Positions 10,954 to 19,411 of a stretch of DNA of 64,000 nucleotides are shown piece after piece (within the stretch, counting starts at the first letter, position 1; each line of letters opens with the position of its first letter). This stretch comes from Rhodocyclales bacterium (GTDB lineage: Bacteria > Pseudomonadota > Gammaproteobacteria > Burkholderiales > Rhodocyclaceae), in assembly GCA_016235745.1 (NCBI GenBank), contig JACRJA010000001.1, positions 87,153 through 151,152 of the forward strand, given 5' to 3'. The notes under the pieces are model-generated. The model was given only the letters and a program-made list of their open reading frames with translations, was not told the origin of the DNA and did not search any database. The position numbers were made by a program, and so were the translations under genes.

Positions 10954-11097
10954 GGGCGCCGCGAACGACCGTCGCGAGCGGCGGCAGGGCAAGGCGCCCG
11001 GAGCGCGGCAGGCGAGACATATCAATGAAGATAGGCGAGCCTGCGAGCACCGCGCAACGCCGCCATACGGCCGCGCAGCAGGTCGTTCGAGGCGCCC
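10954..11097. repeat. MITE-like dispersed repeat, copy 1 (144 bp)
   Basis: The ends are GGGCGCCGCGAACGACC and the reverse complement of GGGCGCCTCGAACGACC: 17-bp terminal inverted repeats with one mismatch. AGAC flanks both sides (10950-10953 and 11098-11101), a possible 4-bp target duplication. A 143-bp copy about 95 percent identical lies inverted at 39555-39697, and a truncated copy at 63763-63808. The 341-bp gap 10816-11156 otherwise holds only a GC-rich hairpin (GACCCCGG...CCGGGGTC, 11104-11136). The element has no credible coding frame. Confidence 0.75.
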
Positions 11098-11156
11098 AGA
11101 CGCGACCCCGGGCTCGCGCAGGGCGAGGCCGGGGTCGGAAGAAATGAGGAAACGGA

Positions 11157-13109
11157 TTACTTGGCGGCGGTGAGGTCTTGCGCGCGCCAGGCGAGCAGCC
11201 CGTTGTGGAAGGCGTGACTCGCGTCTTCGTAGTAGGCGATGGCGCGGCGCACCAAGGGGTCTTCCGGCGTCGCCGGGCGTTCGCGCTCTGCGTCCGCCGC
11301 GGCATTCTCGCGCAGACGGATCTTCTTGCGCGGGCTGAGGATCGCCAGATCCTTGCCGTCGAAAAGCCCCAGGTGCTGGTAGTTGCCGATGAGGGCGCGC
11401 CCCGGGCGGGTCTCGTCGCGCAGCACGTCGCGCCCGTAGAAGGTGGAGACGTAGTCCATGTTCAGCAGCCCGAGCAGGGTGGGGGCGAGGTCGATCTGGC
11501 TTGCCAGCGCCGAGACCTCGCGCGGCGCGATGAAGCCCGGCGCGTAGATGAAGAGCGGGATATGATAATTCGCCACCGGCAGATCTTCATGTCCGGCGCT
11601 GCCGGCGGTGTGATCGGCAAGGAAGACGAAGATCGTGTCCTTGAACCAAGGCTTGTCGCGCGCTTCGCGCAGGAACTTGCCGATGGCATAATCGGTGTAT
11701 TTCACCGCGCCGCTTCGCCCCTTGCCCGAAGGGATGTCGATGCGCCCCTCGGGATAAGTATAGGGGCGGTGGTTGGAGGTGGTCATGAGGTGCAGGAAGA
11801 AGGGCTTGCCAGCGGCGTGATCCTGGTCGGCCACTTTCATCGCCTGGGCATAGAGATCTTCGTCGGCCATGCCCCAGGCATTCTTGAAACCGATCTCGGA
11901 CTCAGGAACGCTGCTCTGGTCGACGATGCGGTAGCCGTTGCCGCTGAAGAAAGCGTTCATGTTGTCGAAGTAGCCCCGTCCGCCATAGACGAAGACGGCG
12001 TCGTAGCCCTTGGCCACGAGCTGCTGGCCGAGGCTGGCATAGCCGCTCTCGCGCCCGATGCGCTTGACGATGGAGCGGCCCGGGGTGGGCGGCACCGACA
12101 GGGTGACGGCTTCCAGGCCGCGGTCGGTGCGGGTGCCGGTGGCGTAGAAGTTGTTGAAATAGAGGCTTTCGCGGCGCAGGGCGTCGAGGTTGGGAGTGAG
12201 GCCGCGCGTATCGCCGTTGCTGCCGAGGAACTTGGCGCTGAGGCTCTCCACCGTCACGAGGATGATGTTGCGCCGCACTTCCTCGCCGTCGTTGGCGATG
12301 CGCCGGCGCGGATCGAGGGGATCCTGGCTGAGGAAGCTCGCATTGGGCTCGGCGAGCGCTTCGCGCAAGACCGGCCCCGTCTCGGTTGCGGGCAGGGTAG
12401 CGTAGAAGCGGCGGTAGTCGATCTCGTTGTTGCGAAAGGCGGCGAAGAACTGGTACGGCCCGTTGCCGGAGAGCTCGCGCCGATAGGTGTTCTGCTCCTG
12501 CCCCATGGGGAAATCCTGGTCGACGAAGGTCGCATCGAGCGCGGCGAGCACGACCAGCCCGGCGAAGGCGGCAAGCCCTGGCTTGAACGGCAGGGGCGGA
12601 GCCGCCAGCGCGCGGGCGATCAGCCGGCGCAGGGCGAAGGTCAGCGCCAGCGCGAGCGCGGCCAGCCCCGCGATCAGCGGCCCCACGGGGTAGGATTCAC
12701 GGATGTTGTCGATCACCTCCGTGGTATAGACGAGGTAATCCACGGCGATGAAGTTGAAGCGCGCGCAGAACTCGTCCCAGAAAAAGTATTCGGCCACGGC
12801 CACGAAGAGCATGGCAAAGAGGCTCAGGGCCGTGAGCGCATAGAGGAAGGCGCGGTGCACCCGCGTGGCCCACAGCCGGTTGGGGCACAGTACGAAGAGA
12901 TAGAAGGCGAGCGGCAGGGCGGCATAGACGAGAAAGGCGAGGTCGTAGGCCAGGCCGACGCCGTAGAGGCGCAGCACGTCGACCGGCGTGCCCGCTGCCT
13001 CGCCCGAATGCAGTAGAAGCAGCGCCGTGCGGGTGAGAAAGAAGACGAGCAGCCAGGCAAGCAGGATGAGCGAGAGAAAACGGCTCTGGGCATGGCGGGG
13101 CAGCGGCAT
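11157..13109 (-). CDS. LTA synthase-like membrane sulfatase family protein
   Basis: 650 residues. About five membrane helices lie within residues 10-190. A periplasmic sulfatase/alkaline-phosphatase-fold domain (about 270-560) follows, starting NIILVTVESLSAKFLG and continuing with LTPNLDALRRES, NNFYATGTRTDRGLEAV and FVFLADHTAGSAGHEDL. The Thr in GTRTDRG sits where the nucleophile of LtaS-type enzymes lies, and the Asp/His of LADHTAG would bind metal. In Gram-negatives such proteins transfer phosphoglycerol or phosphoethanolamine to glycans or lipids. The acceptor here cannot be told from sequence. It stands alone, with the repeat element beyond its 3' end. Confidence 0.85.
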   Translation of the reverse strand: MPLPRHAQSRFLSLILLAWLLVFFLTRTALLLLHSGEAAGTPVDVLRLYGVGLAYDLAFLVYAALPLAFYLFVLCPNRLWATRVHRAFLYALTALSLFAMLFVAVAEYFFWDEFCARFNFIAVDYLVYTTEVIDNIRESYPVGPLIAGLAALALALTFALRRLIARALAAPPLPFKPGLAAFAGLVVLAALDATFVDQDFPMGQEQNTYRRELSGNGPYQFFAAFRNNEIDYRRFYATLPATETGPVLREALAEPNASFLSQDPLDPRRRIANDGEEVRRNIILVTVESLSAKFLGSNGDTRGLTPNLDALRRESLYFNNFYATGTRTDRGLEAVTLSVPPTPGRSIVKRIGRESGYASLGQQLVAKGYDAVFVYGGRGYFDNMNAFFSGNGYRIVDQSSVPESEIGFKNAWGMADEDLYAQAMKVADQDHAAGKPFFLHLMTTSNHRPYTYPEGRIDIPSGKGRSGAVKYTDYAIGKFLREARDKPWFKDTIFVFLADHTAGSAGHEDLPVANYHIPLFIYAPGFIAPREVSALASQIDLAPTLLGLLNMDYVSTFYGRDVLRDETRPGRALIGNYQHLGLFDGKDLAILSPRKKIRLRENAAADAERERPATPEDPLVRRAIAYYEDASHAFHNGLLAWRAQDLTAAK

Positions 13110-13225
13110 GGGGCTTCGGATCCAACGAGGACTCGGAGCCGAAGTGTAGAAAAAGCGCGGTCAAAGGGGCGTCACGCCGACGTGAAGGAAACGTCAACGG
13201 GTGTTCTGCCGGCCAGGAAAACGGC

Positions 13226-14509
13226 TCAGCCCAGCTTGCGGTAGAGCGTGCGCTCGCTGATGCCCAGCCGTGCGGCCAGGGCCTTTTTGTCGCCGCCGAG
13301 CCGCTCGAGCGCACGGCGCAGGTAGCGCCGTTCGACTTCGTCCAGGGGGACGATCTCCTCTTCGCTCGTCCTGCCGCTGGGCGATCGTTGTTCGGAATTC
13401 TCCACCAAGTGCCGCGCTTCGATCGTGTCGCCACCGGTAAGCAGGAGCGCCCGTTCGAGGAGGTTGCGCAGCTCGCGCACGTTGCCGGGGAAATCGTGTT
13501 CCATCAGGCGGGACATGGCCTCCGGGCTCAGGTGTACCGTGCGTTGGGGAGCGAGCCGCTCGAGCAGGTAGTCCACGAGCAGCGGCAGATCCTCGCGCCG
13601 TTCGCGCAGGGGCGGCAGGCGCACGGGAAAGGCGCTGATGCGGTAATAGAGGTCGCGGCGGAACGTGCCTTCTTCCACCATGCGCTGCAGGTCGCGGTGG
13701 GTGGCGGCCACCAGGCGGAAATCCGAGCGCAGCGTCTCGACCCCGCCTACCCGCCGGTAGGTGCCCGTCTCCAGCAGGCGCAGCAGCTTCACTTGCTGCG
13801 TGAGCGGAAGGTCGCCGATCTCGTCGAGAAAGAGAGTCCCGCCGTCGGCTACTTCGGCCAGGCCGGTCTTGCGCTGGGTGGCGCCGGTGAAGGCCCCTTT
13901 CTCATGCCCGAACAGCTCGGACTCGAAGAGCGTCTCGGGCAGCCCCGAACAATCCACCGGCACGAAGGGTCGGTCGCGGCGCGGCGAGAGCTGGTGCAGC
14001 GCTTGGGCGGCCAGTTCCTTGCCCGTGCCCGATTCGCCCAGCAGCAGTATGGGGGTGTTCGACGGTCCGGCCCGTTCGAGGAGCTCCAGCATCTGCAGGA
14101 AGGAGGACGAGCGGCCGACCATGCCCAGGACGGGCGTCGGCAGGCACTTGCCGCCGAGAAAGCGCATCGTTTCGACGAAGAGCGTCGTGTTGCCCCCGGC
14201 ATCGCGCAAGGGGAACAGCTCGACCTCGACGAACTCTTCGCCGCGCGGCGTATGATGGCAATGAATCACCCGGCTTGGGCGTCCGCTTTCCCATGCCTGT
14301 TGCCGAGGGCAGGATTCGCCGCACTGGTCGCAGGGGCGATCGAAGTGGTGCGACACTTGGTAGCAGGTCTGCCCGATCACGGAGGGGTCTTGGCCGAACT
14401 CGCGGCGGTAGGCCGCGTTGGCGGCGAGGATGCGGTAGGCGGTATCGACGACGATGCGCGGCTCGGGTAAGGCGTCGAGCAACTGGAGCAGTTCGGTGGG
14501 TAACGGCAT
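13226..14509 (-). CDS. Sigma-54-dependent activator with Cys-rich PAS sensor domain
   Basis: 427 residues: PAS domain (about 5-125), AAA+ sigma-54 interaction domain (about 140-370) and Fis-type helix-turn-helix (about 385-427, ending LAARLGISERTLYRKLG). The AAA+ part has Walker A GESGTGKE, the sigma-54-contact GAFTGA loop and LFLDEIGDLP. The PAS domain carries Cys49, Cys60, Cys63, Cys67, Cys84, His85 and His86, a plausible ligand set for a metal, heme or Fe-S cluster. The ATG at 14509 has AGGA nine bases upstream; another ATG lies three codons earlier. It is divergent from the cyd operon, which has a sigma-54 promoter, so it probably controls the bd oxidase (inference). Confidence 0.9.
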   Translation of the reverse strand: MPLPTELLQLLDALPEPRIVVDTAYRILAANAAYRREFGQDPSVIGQTCYQVSHHFDRPCDQCGESCPRQQAWESGRPSRVIHCHHTPRGEEFVEVELFPLRDAGGNTTLFVETMRFLGGKCLPTPVLGMVGRSSSFLQMLELLERAGPSNTPILLLGESGTGKELAAQALHQLSPRRDRPFVPVDCSGLPETLFESELFGHEKGAFTGATQRKTGLAEVADGGTLFLDEIGDLPLTQQVKLLRLLETGTYRRVGGVETLRSDFRLVAATHRDLQRMVEEGTFRRDLYYRISAFPVRLPPLRERREDLPLLVDYLLERLAPQRTVHLSPEAMSRLMEHDFPGNVRELRNLLERALLLTGGDTIEARHLVENSEQRSPSGRTSEEEIVPLDEVERRYLRRALERLGGDKKALAARLGISERTLYRKLG

Positions 14510-14585
14510 GATTGACATTCCTGGCAAGACTTGCGGCGTTATTTTGCCATTTTTGTCAGGATGGGGGGTGCTCGACGCCGGGGAT

Positions 14586-14596
14586 GGCACAGTGCC
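14586..14596. promoter_or_regulatory. Candidate activator-binding palindrome upstream of the cyd sigma-54 promoter
   Basis: GGCAC-A-GTGCC is a perfect 11-bp palindrome about 50 bp upstream of the -24 element at 14644. It lies between the divergent activator gene and the cyd operon, which is where an enhancer-type site might sit. Only one copy is clear. Confidence 0.35.
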
Positions 14597-14643
14597 GAGA
14601 GGTAAGGTGCTGGATCTTCGGGAGAAATTTTTTCGCCTGTCCA

Positions 14644-14659
14644 TGGCACAGAATTTGCT
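14644..14659 (+). promoter_or_regulatory. Sigma-54 (-24/-12) promoter of the cydP-A-B-X-ybgE operon
   Basis: TGGCACA-GAAT-TTGCT matches the consensus TGGCACG-N4-TTGCW in all but one base. The invariant GG (14645-14646) and GC (14657-14658) are exactly ten bases apart. Transcription would start near 14670, leaving a leader of about 118 nt that contains a CGTCAATTGACG palindrome (14721-14732). Confidence 0.72.
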
Positions 14660-14787
14660 CATAACAAAGACGCGGGCATCTTTTCCGTAATTCCTTGAAT
14701 TGTTTAAATTTTTTGACCATCGTCAATTGACGGTCCCGATCCGCTTCATTACCATGAACGAGGTTGTACGCAAGGAGGGCTTCTTCC

Positions 14788-15012
14788 ATGGAAGCGAAAA
14801 CGGCAGCCCGGCGATTGCGTCGCGAGATCGTCGTGGTGCTGCTGCTCAAGTTGATCCTGCTCACCGCCTTGTGGTGGGTCTTCATTCGCGATGCCCGGGT
14901 CGAGGTGGACGCGGAACGGATGCAGGCCCAGGCCGCCGGCTCGCCTTCCTCATCTTCCCAACCGTCTTCCTTGCCGCCTTCCCCGGTTCTTCCCGTTTCG
15001 CAGGAGCCATAA
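14788..15012 (+). CDS. cydP: Cytochrome bd oxidase small subunit CydP
   Basis: 74 residues. A basic N-terminus (MEAKTAARRLRREI) precedes one membrane helix (VVVLLLKLILLTALWWVFI, about 15-34) and a flexible Ser/Pro-rich C-terminus. The RREIxxVLxLKLxxLxxLWWxFF pattern directly upstream of cydA fits CydP, a single-helix accessory subunit of bd oxidases in Neisseria and betaproteobacteria. It lies 3 bp before cydA and follows AAGGAGG. CydP may stabilise the oxidase; its function in this organism is inferred from family and position. Confidence 0.8.
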   Translation: MEAKTAARRLRREIVVVLLLKLILLTALWWVFIRDARVEVDAERMQAQAAGSPSSSSQPSSLPPSPVLPVSQEP

Positions 15013-15015
15013 CAC

Positions 15016-16581
15016 ATGAACGAAACGCTCGTCGATCTCTCGCGCCTGCAGTTCGCCGCCACGGCGATGTACCACTTCCTCTTCGTCCCGCTCACCTTGG
15101 GGCTCACCTGGATGCTGGTGATCATGGAGTCGCTCTACGTGATGACCGGCAAGCAGGTCTACCAGGACATGGTGAAGTTCTGGGGCAAGCTCTTCGGCAT
15201 CAACTTCGCGTTGGGAGTCACCACCGGCATAACGCTCGAATTCCAGTTCGGCACCAACTGGGCCTATTACTCGCATTACGTGGGCGACGTCTTCGGTGCG
15301 CCGCTGGCCATCGAGGGGCTGATGGCCTTCTTCCTCGAGTCGACCTTCATCGGGCTCTTTTTCTTCGGCTGGAACCGCCTGTCCCGGACCCAGCACCTCT
15401 TGGTGACGCTGCTCATGGCCGTGGGGACCAACCTCTCGGCGCTGTGGATCCTGGTGGCCAACGGCTGGATGCAGAATCCGGTGGGGTCGGAATTCAGCTT
15501 CCAGACGATGCGCATGGAGATGACGAATTTCTGGGACGTGATCTTCAACCCGGTGGCGCAGGCCAAGTTCGTGCATACCGTCTCGGCCGGCTACGTCACC
15601 GGCGCCATGTTCGTGCTGTCGATCTCGGCCTATTACCTGCTCAAGCAGCGTGACCTCGAATTTGCCAAGCGCAGCTTCCGTGTGGCAGCCGCCTTCGGCT
15701 TTGCCTCGGCCTGCTCGGTGGTGGTGCTCGGGGACGAGTCCGGCTACACCATGGCCGAGAAACAGCAGAGCAAGCTCGCGGCGCTGGAGGCGATGTGGGA
15801 GACCGAGCCGGCGCCGGCAGGACTGAAGCTCATCGCCGGCATCGACGAAGCCAATCAGCGCAATACCTGGGAGCTCGAGATCCCGTGGGTGCTCGGCATC
15901 ATCGGCACCCGCTCGTTCGACACGACCTTGCCCGGAATCAAGGAGATCATCGCGCGTAACCGCGAACGGGTCGAATCCGGGGTGGAGGCGGTCAAGGCGC
16001 TCGATGTGCTGCGCCGCGACGCGTCCGATCCCCAGGCCTTGGCGCGCTTCGAAACCCACAAGGAAAATCTAGGTTTCGGGCTGCTCACGCGCAAATACGT
16101 GGCGGATATCTCGCAGGTCACGCCCGAGATCATGGACAAGGCCGCCGCCTCGACGGTACCGCCGGTGAAGCCTCTCTTCTGGACTTTCCGCATCATGGTG
16201 CTGCTGGGCTTTTCCTTCATCGCCCTCTTCGGTGCTGCGTTGTGGTACAGCATCAAGGACAGCTTCGCCGACAAACGCTGGCTGCTGCGCTGGGCGCTGT
16301 GGTTCTTGCCCTTGCCCTGGGTCGCTTCCGAGATGGGGTGGTTCGTGGCCGAGTATGGCCGTCAGCCCTGGACGATCGCCGAAGTGCTGCCCACCCACCT
16401 CTCCGTCTCTACCCTTTCGGTGCAGAGCCTCTACGGGTCGCTCGCCGGGTTCGTGGGCTTCTACACGCTGCTTCTCATCGTCGAGCTCTACCTGATGTTC
16501 CGCTTCGGGCGGCTGGGGCCTTCCACGCTGGGGACCGGACGCTATCACTGGGAACGCCAAGGTGCGATGCAGTCTGCCTGA
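15016..16581 (+). CDS. cydA: Cytochrome bd ubiquinol oxidase subunit I
   Basis: 521 residues with about nine membrane helices. This subunit oxidises quinol and carries hemes b558, b595 and d. Axial-ligand positions of the E. coli protein are conserved with an offset of one: His20, His187 and Met394. The GRQPW signature lies in EYGRQPWTIAEVLPT. The Q-loop is the long form, as in E. coli. The protein belongs in the inner membrane. It is expressed from the sigma-54 promoter upstream, and cydB follows after 24 bp. Confidence 0.97.
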   Translation: MNETLVDLSRLQFAATAMYHFLFVPLTLGLTWMLVIMESLYVMTGKQVYQDMVKFWGKLFGINFALGVTTGITLEFQFGTNWAYYSHYVGDVFGAPLAIEGLMAFFLESTFIGLFFFGWNRLSRTQHLLVTLLMAVGTNLSALWILVANGWMQNPVGSEFSFQTMRMEMTNFWDVIFNPVAQAKFVHTVSAGYVTGAMFVLSISAYYLLKQRDLEFAKRSFRVAAAFGFASACSVVVLGDESGYTMAEKQQSKLAALEAMWETEPAPAGLKLIAGIDEANQRNTWELEIPWVLGIIGTRSFDTTLPGIKEIIARNRERVESGVEAVKALDVLRRDASDPQALARFETHKENLGFGLLTRKYVADISQVTPEIMDKAAASTVPPVKPLFWTFRIMVLLGFSFIALFGAALWYSIKDSFADKRWLLRWALWFLPLPWVASEMGWFVAEYGRQPWTIAEVLPTHLSVSTLSVQSLYGSLAGFVGFYTLLLIVELYLMFRFGRLGPSTLGTGRYHWERQGAMQSA

Positions 16582-16605
16582 ACAACCCTATCTCGGGAGA
16601 AGATC

Positions 16606-17742
16606 ATGCTGGATTATGAAACGATGAAGGTCATCTGGTGGCTGCTCGTCGGGGTGCTGCTCGTCGGCTTCGCCGTGATGGATGGGCACGACATGGGGGT
16701 GGGGACGCTGCTGCCCTTCGTCGGTCGGGACGACACGGAGCGCCGGGTCATCATCAACACCGTCGGGCCGCATTGGGACGGCAACCAGGTGTGGTTCATC
16801 ACCGGCGGCGGGGCGATCTTCGCTGCCTGGCCGCTCGTCTATGCCACGGCCTTCTCTGGCTTCTACTGGGCGATGCTCGCGGTGCTGTGGGCGCTCTTCT
16901 TCCGTCCGGTGGGGTTCGACTACCGCAGCAAGATCGCCAACCCGCTGTGGCGCAAGACTTGGGACTGGGGCCTGTTCGTGGGCGGGGCGGTGCCGCCGCT
17001 CATCTTCGGCGTGGCTTTTGGCAACCTGCTGCAAGGGGTGCCGTTTCGCTTCGACGCCAACCTCGTGTCCTACTATGAGGGGTCTTTCTGGGGGCTGCTC
17101 AATCCCTTCGCGCTGCTCGCCGGGGTGGTGAGCTCGGCCATGATCACTTTCCACGGCGCCGTTTATCTGGCGCACCGCACGGAAGGGGAAATCCAGCAGC
17201 GCGCGGTGCGCGCCACCGTCATCTTTGGCGTGATCACGCTCGCGGCGTTTGCCGCCGCCGGGGTGTGGGTGCAGGCCATTCCCGGCTACGTGATCGCCGC
17301 CGGGGCCGATCCGGCCGGTTTGCCCAATCCGCTCGCCAAGGAGGTGGTGCGCGAGGCCGGGGCCTGGATGGCGAACTACCGGCAGCAGCCGCTGCTGTGG
17401 GCGGTGCCGGCGCTCGCCTTCCTCGGCGGGTTGGCGGCGATATGGGCGGTACGTGCCGGCCGCACCTTCTTCGCCTTCTGGGCATCGGGCGTGATGATCG
17501 CCGGCATCATCGGTACGGCCGGGGTGGCGATGTTCCCCTTCGTCATGCCCTCTTCCATCGACCTGCGTTCCTCGCTCACGGTGTGGGATTCGGTCTCGAG
17601 CCACCTCACGCTCGCGGTGATGTTCTGGGCCACCGTCATCTTCATGCCGCTCATCATCGTCTATACCAGCTGGGCGTACAAGGTGATGGCCGGCAAGGTG
17701 ACCAAGGCCTACATCCTGGAAAACGAGAAGCAGGCGTACTGA
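16606..17742 (+). CDS. cydB: Cytochrome bd ubiquinol oxidase subunit II
   Basis: 378 residues, eight or nine membrane helices, starting MLDYETMKVIWWLLVGVLLV and containing the family segments MDGHDMGVGTLLPFVGR and NTVGPHWDGNQVWFITGGGAIFAAWPLVYA. CydB pairs with CydA in the inner membrane as the structural partner and quinone/proton-path subunit. The length equals that of the E. coli protein (379). It has a normal start after GGGAGAAG and lies within the cyd operon. Confidence 0.97.
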   Translation: MLDYETMKVIWWLLVGVLLVGFAVMDGHDMGVGTLLPFVGRDDTERRVIINTVGPHWDGNQVWFITGGGAIFAAWPLVYATAFSGFYWAMLAVLWALFFRPVGFDYRSKIANPLWRKTWDWGLFVGGAVPPLIFGVAFGNLLQGVPFRFDANLVSYYEGSFWGLLNPFALLAGVVSSAMITFHGAVYLAHRTEGEIQQRAVRATVIFGVITLAAFAAAGVWVQAIPGYVIAAGADPAGLPNPLAKEVVREAGAWMANYRQQPLLWAVPALAFLGGLAAIWAVRAGRTFFAFWASGVMIAGIIGTAGVAMFPFVMPSSIDLRSSLTVWDSVSSHLTLAVMFWATVIFMPLIIVYTSWAYKVMAGKVTKAYILENEKQAY

Positions 17743-17801
17743 ACGGAGACAACCCGCGGCGAAGCACCCTGCTTCGTCGCCCCGCATGGAAGGAGATTCG
17801 T

Positions 17802-17936
17802 ATGTGGTATTTTGCCTGGGCGTTGGGCGTGGGTTTTGCCATTCTTTTGGCCATCGTGGTCGGATTGTGGTGGGAAGCGCAGGAAGATGCAAAGGAGAAG
17901 CGGCCCCGCGTGCAGGGCGAGACCAATGCCACCTGA
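17802..17936 (+). CDS. cydX: Cytochrome bd oxidase small subunit CydX
   Basis: 44 residues: MWYFAWALGVGFAILLAIV and then GLWWEAQEDAKEK. This is the CydX/YbgT pattern, with a conserved MWYFxWxLG start, one membrane helix and a short charged tail. CydX is needed for stability and full activity of CydAB in E. coli. AAGGAGA precedes the ATG. Its 3' end overlaps the ybgE-like gene by 11 bp. Confidence 0.93.
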   Translation: MWYFAWALGVGFAILLAIVVGLWWEAQEDAKEKRPRVQGETNAT

Positions 17937-18222
17937 GGCGGCGGCTGGCAAGGAGGATTCCCGGCCGGCCTCGATCCAGCCCTTGGCGCTGGGGCTGGGG
18001 ATCGTCTTGATGCTGGTGGGCAGTTTCCGCCCCGATTGGCTGGCCGAGGCTTCTGGCAAGGCAAACCATGGTCTGGCCATGTTGTGGTTCTGGGCCATGG
18101 CGGCCGGTTTCGTGCGCGGGGTGGGGTTCATCCCGCATTTCTGGTTGTGGCGCTGGATCTTTTCCGGCTGGGCGGCGTTCGCAGCGCTCGCCGCGGCGCT
18201 GGCGTGGCGTTTTGCTGGATAA
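17926..18222 (+). CDS. ybgE: Cyd operon membrane protein, YbgE family
   Basis: 98 residues with three predicted membrane helices (about 17-37, 44-65 and 73-95). It includes the segment HGLAMLWFWAMAAGFVRGVGF followed by IPHFWLWRWIFSG, which fits the cyd-operon YbgE family. The function of YbgE is not known. It begins inside the end of cydX, so translation is probably coupled. A frame running from further upstream is in CydX sequence and is not part of the protein. Confidence 0.8.
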   Translation: MPPEAAAGKEDSRPASIQPLALGLGIVLMLVGSFRPDWLAEASGKANHGLAMLWFWAMAAGFVRGVGFIPHFWLWRWIFSGWAAFAALAAALAWRFAG

Positions 18223-18328
18223 AGGAGTCTGCGCCCTGTTGCCTGAAGGCTGCGTGGATACGCGCATCGAAGTAAAATGACAAGCCAGAGCACCCTGCGC
18301 AGTGCCCTTCGACGTGCGAGGTTAGGTA

Positions 18329-19300
18329 ATGAACGACACTACCCTTCCTTCTTCACGCATCAAGAATTTTCCCGTGGCGTGGTTTTCCATGATCATGGGT
18401 TTCACCGGCTTTGCCATCGCCTGGATGCGCGCTGAGACGGTCTACGACATTGGTTTTGCGCCCAGCTGCGTGCTGCGCTGGGTCGCGCTGGGGCTGTTCG
18501 CCTTGGTGACAGCGTGCTACCTGGTGAAGATCGTGCGCTATCCGCAGCAGGTAGTGGAAGAATTCCGCCACCCCGTGAAACAGGCTTTCGGTCCGGCCAT
18601 CTCGATCGCCATGATCCTGCTGTCGATCGCGCTACGGCACGACGCGCCGCGCCTCTCCTTCTGGCTGTGGAGTGTCGGCACCGTGCTGCATCTGGCGCTC
18701 ACGCTCTACGTGATGTCCTCCTGGATACATCACACCAAGTACGAAATCACGCACATGAACCCGGCGTGGTTCATCCCCGTGGTGGGCAACATCCTCGTGC
18801 CGATCGCCGGGGTGCACCACGCGCCGGTCGAGGTGTCGTGGTTCTTCTATAGCGTCGGCCTCTTCTTCTGGCCGGTGCTCACGGCGATCCTCTTCTACCG
18901 GCTCATCTTTCATACCAGCCTGCCCGAGCGCTTCGTGCCGACGCTCTTCATCTTCATCGCGCCGCCGGCAGTGGGCTTCATTTCCTGGCATTCACTCGGG
19001 GGGCAGGTCGATGCCTTCGCGCACGTGCTCTACGGCGTGGCGCTCTTTTTCGCGCTGCTGCTCGCAGTGCAGGCGAGTTACTTCGTGCGGTTGAAGTTCT
19101 TCCTGTCGTGGTGGGCGTATTCCTTTCCGCTGGCGGCGCTCACCATCGCGACGCTGATCCGGGCCCAGGAGGATGGCTCGGGTTTCTACCGCAACCTGGG
19201 CGCAGTGCTGCTGGCGTTGCTCACGCTGCTCATCGTGCTGCTGCTGGTGCGTACCGCCATTGCGGTGGCGCGGCGCGAGATCTGCGTCGAGGGGCATTGA
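18329..19300 (+). CDS. SLAC1/TehA-family anion channel or tellurite-resistance/dicarboxylate transporter
   Basis: 323 residues with ten predicted membrane helices. It starts with FPVAWFSMIMGFTGFAIAW, typical of the TDT/SLAC1 family, and has the conserved FIPVVGNILVPIAG and FFWPVLTAILFYRLIFH segments. Members are ring-shaped trimeric anion channels (TehA, SLAC1) or dicarboxylate/sulfite carriers (Mae1, SSU1); substrate cannot be inferred. It follows the cyd operon in the same direction after about 106 bp, so it may have its own promoter. Confidence 0.87.
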   Translation: MNDTTLPSSRIKNFPVAWFSMIMGFTGFAIAWMRAETVYDIGFAPSCVLRWVALGLFALVTACYLVKIVRYPQQVVEEFRHPVKQAFGPAISIAMILLSIALRHDAPRLSFWLWSVGTVLHLALTLYVMSSWIHHTKYEITHMNPAWFIPVVGNILVPIAGVHHAPVEVSWFFYSVGLFFWPVLTAILFYRLIFHTSLPERFVPTLFIFIAPPAVGFISWHSLGGQVDAFAHVLYGVALFFALLLAVQASYFVRLKFFLSWWAYSFPLAALTIATLIRAQEDGSGFYRNLGAVLLALLTLLIVLLLVRTAIAVARREICVEGH

Positions 19301-19305
19301 ACGCT

Positions 19306-19410
19306 GGGCGCTGGTGGAGAAATCGTCGCGAGCGACGCGAGTGCGAGGCGCACGGAGCGAGTACCGCACAACGAAGCAATCGGGCCGCGCAGCGGATTGG
19401 TTCACGAGCG
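19306..19410. repeat. Possible diverged member of the MITE-like repeat family
   Basis: Between the SLAC1 gene and modC, GGGCGC, CGTCGCGAGCG, AGGCGCACGGAGCG and GGCCGCGCAGC occur in the same order as in copy 1 (10954-11097), but the middle is shorter and the ends are degraded. It may be an old deleted copy or a chance collection of GC-rich words. Confidence 0.3.
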
Positions 19411-19411
19411 T

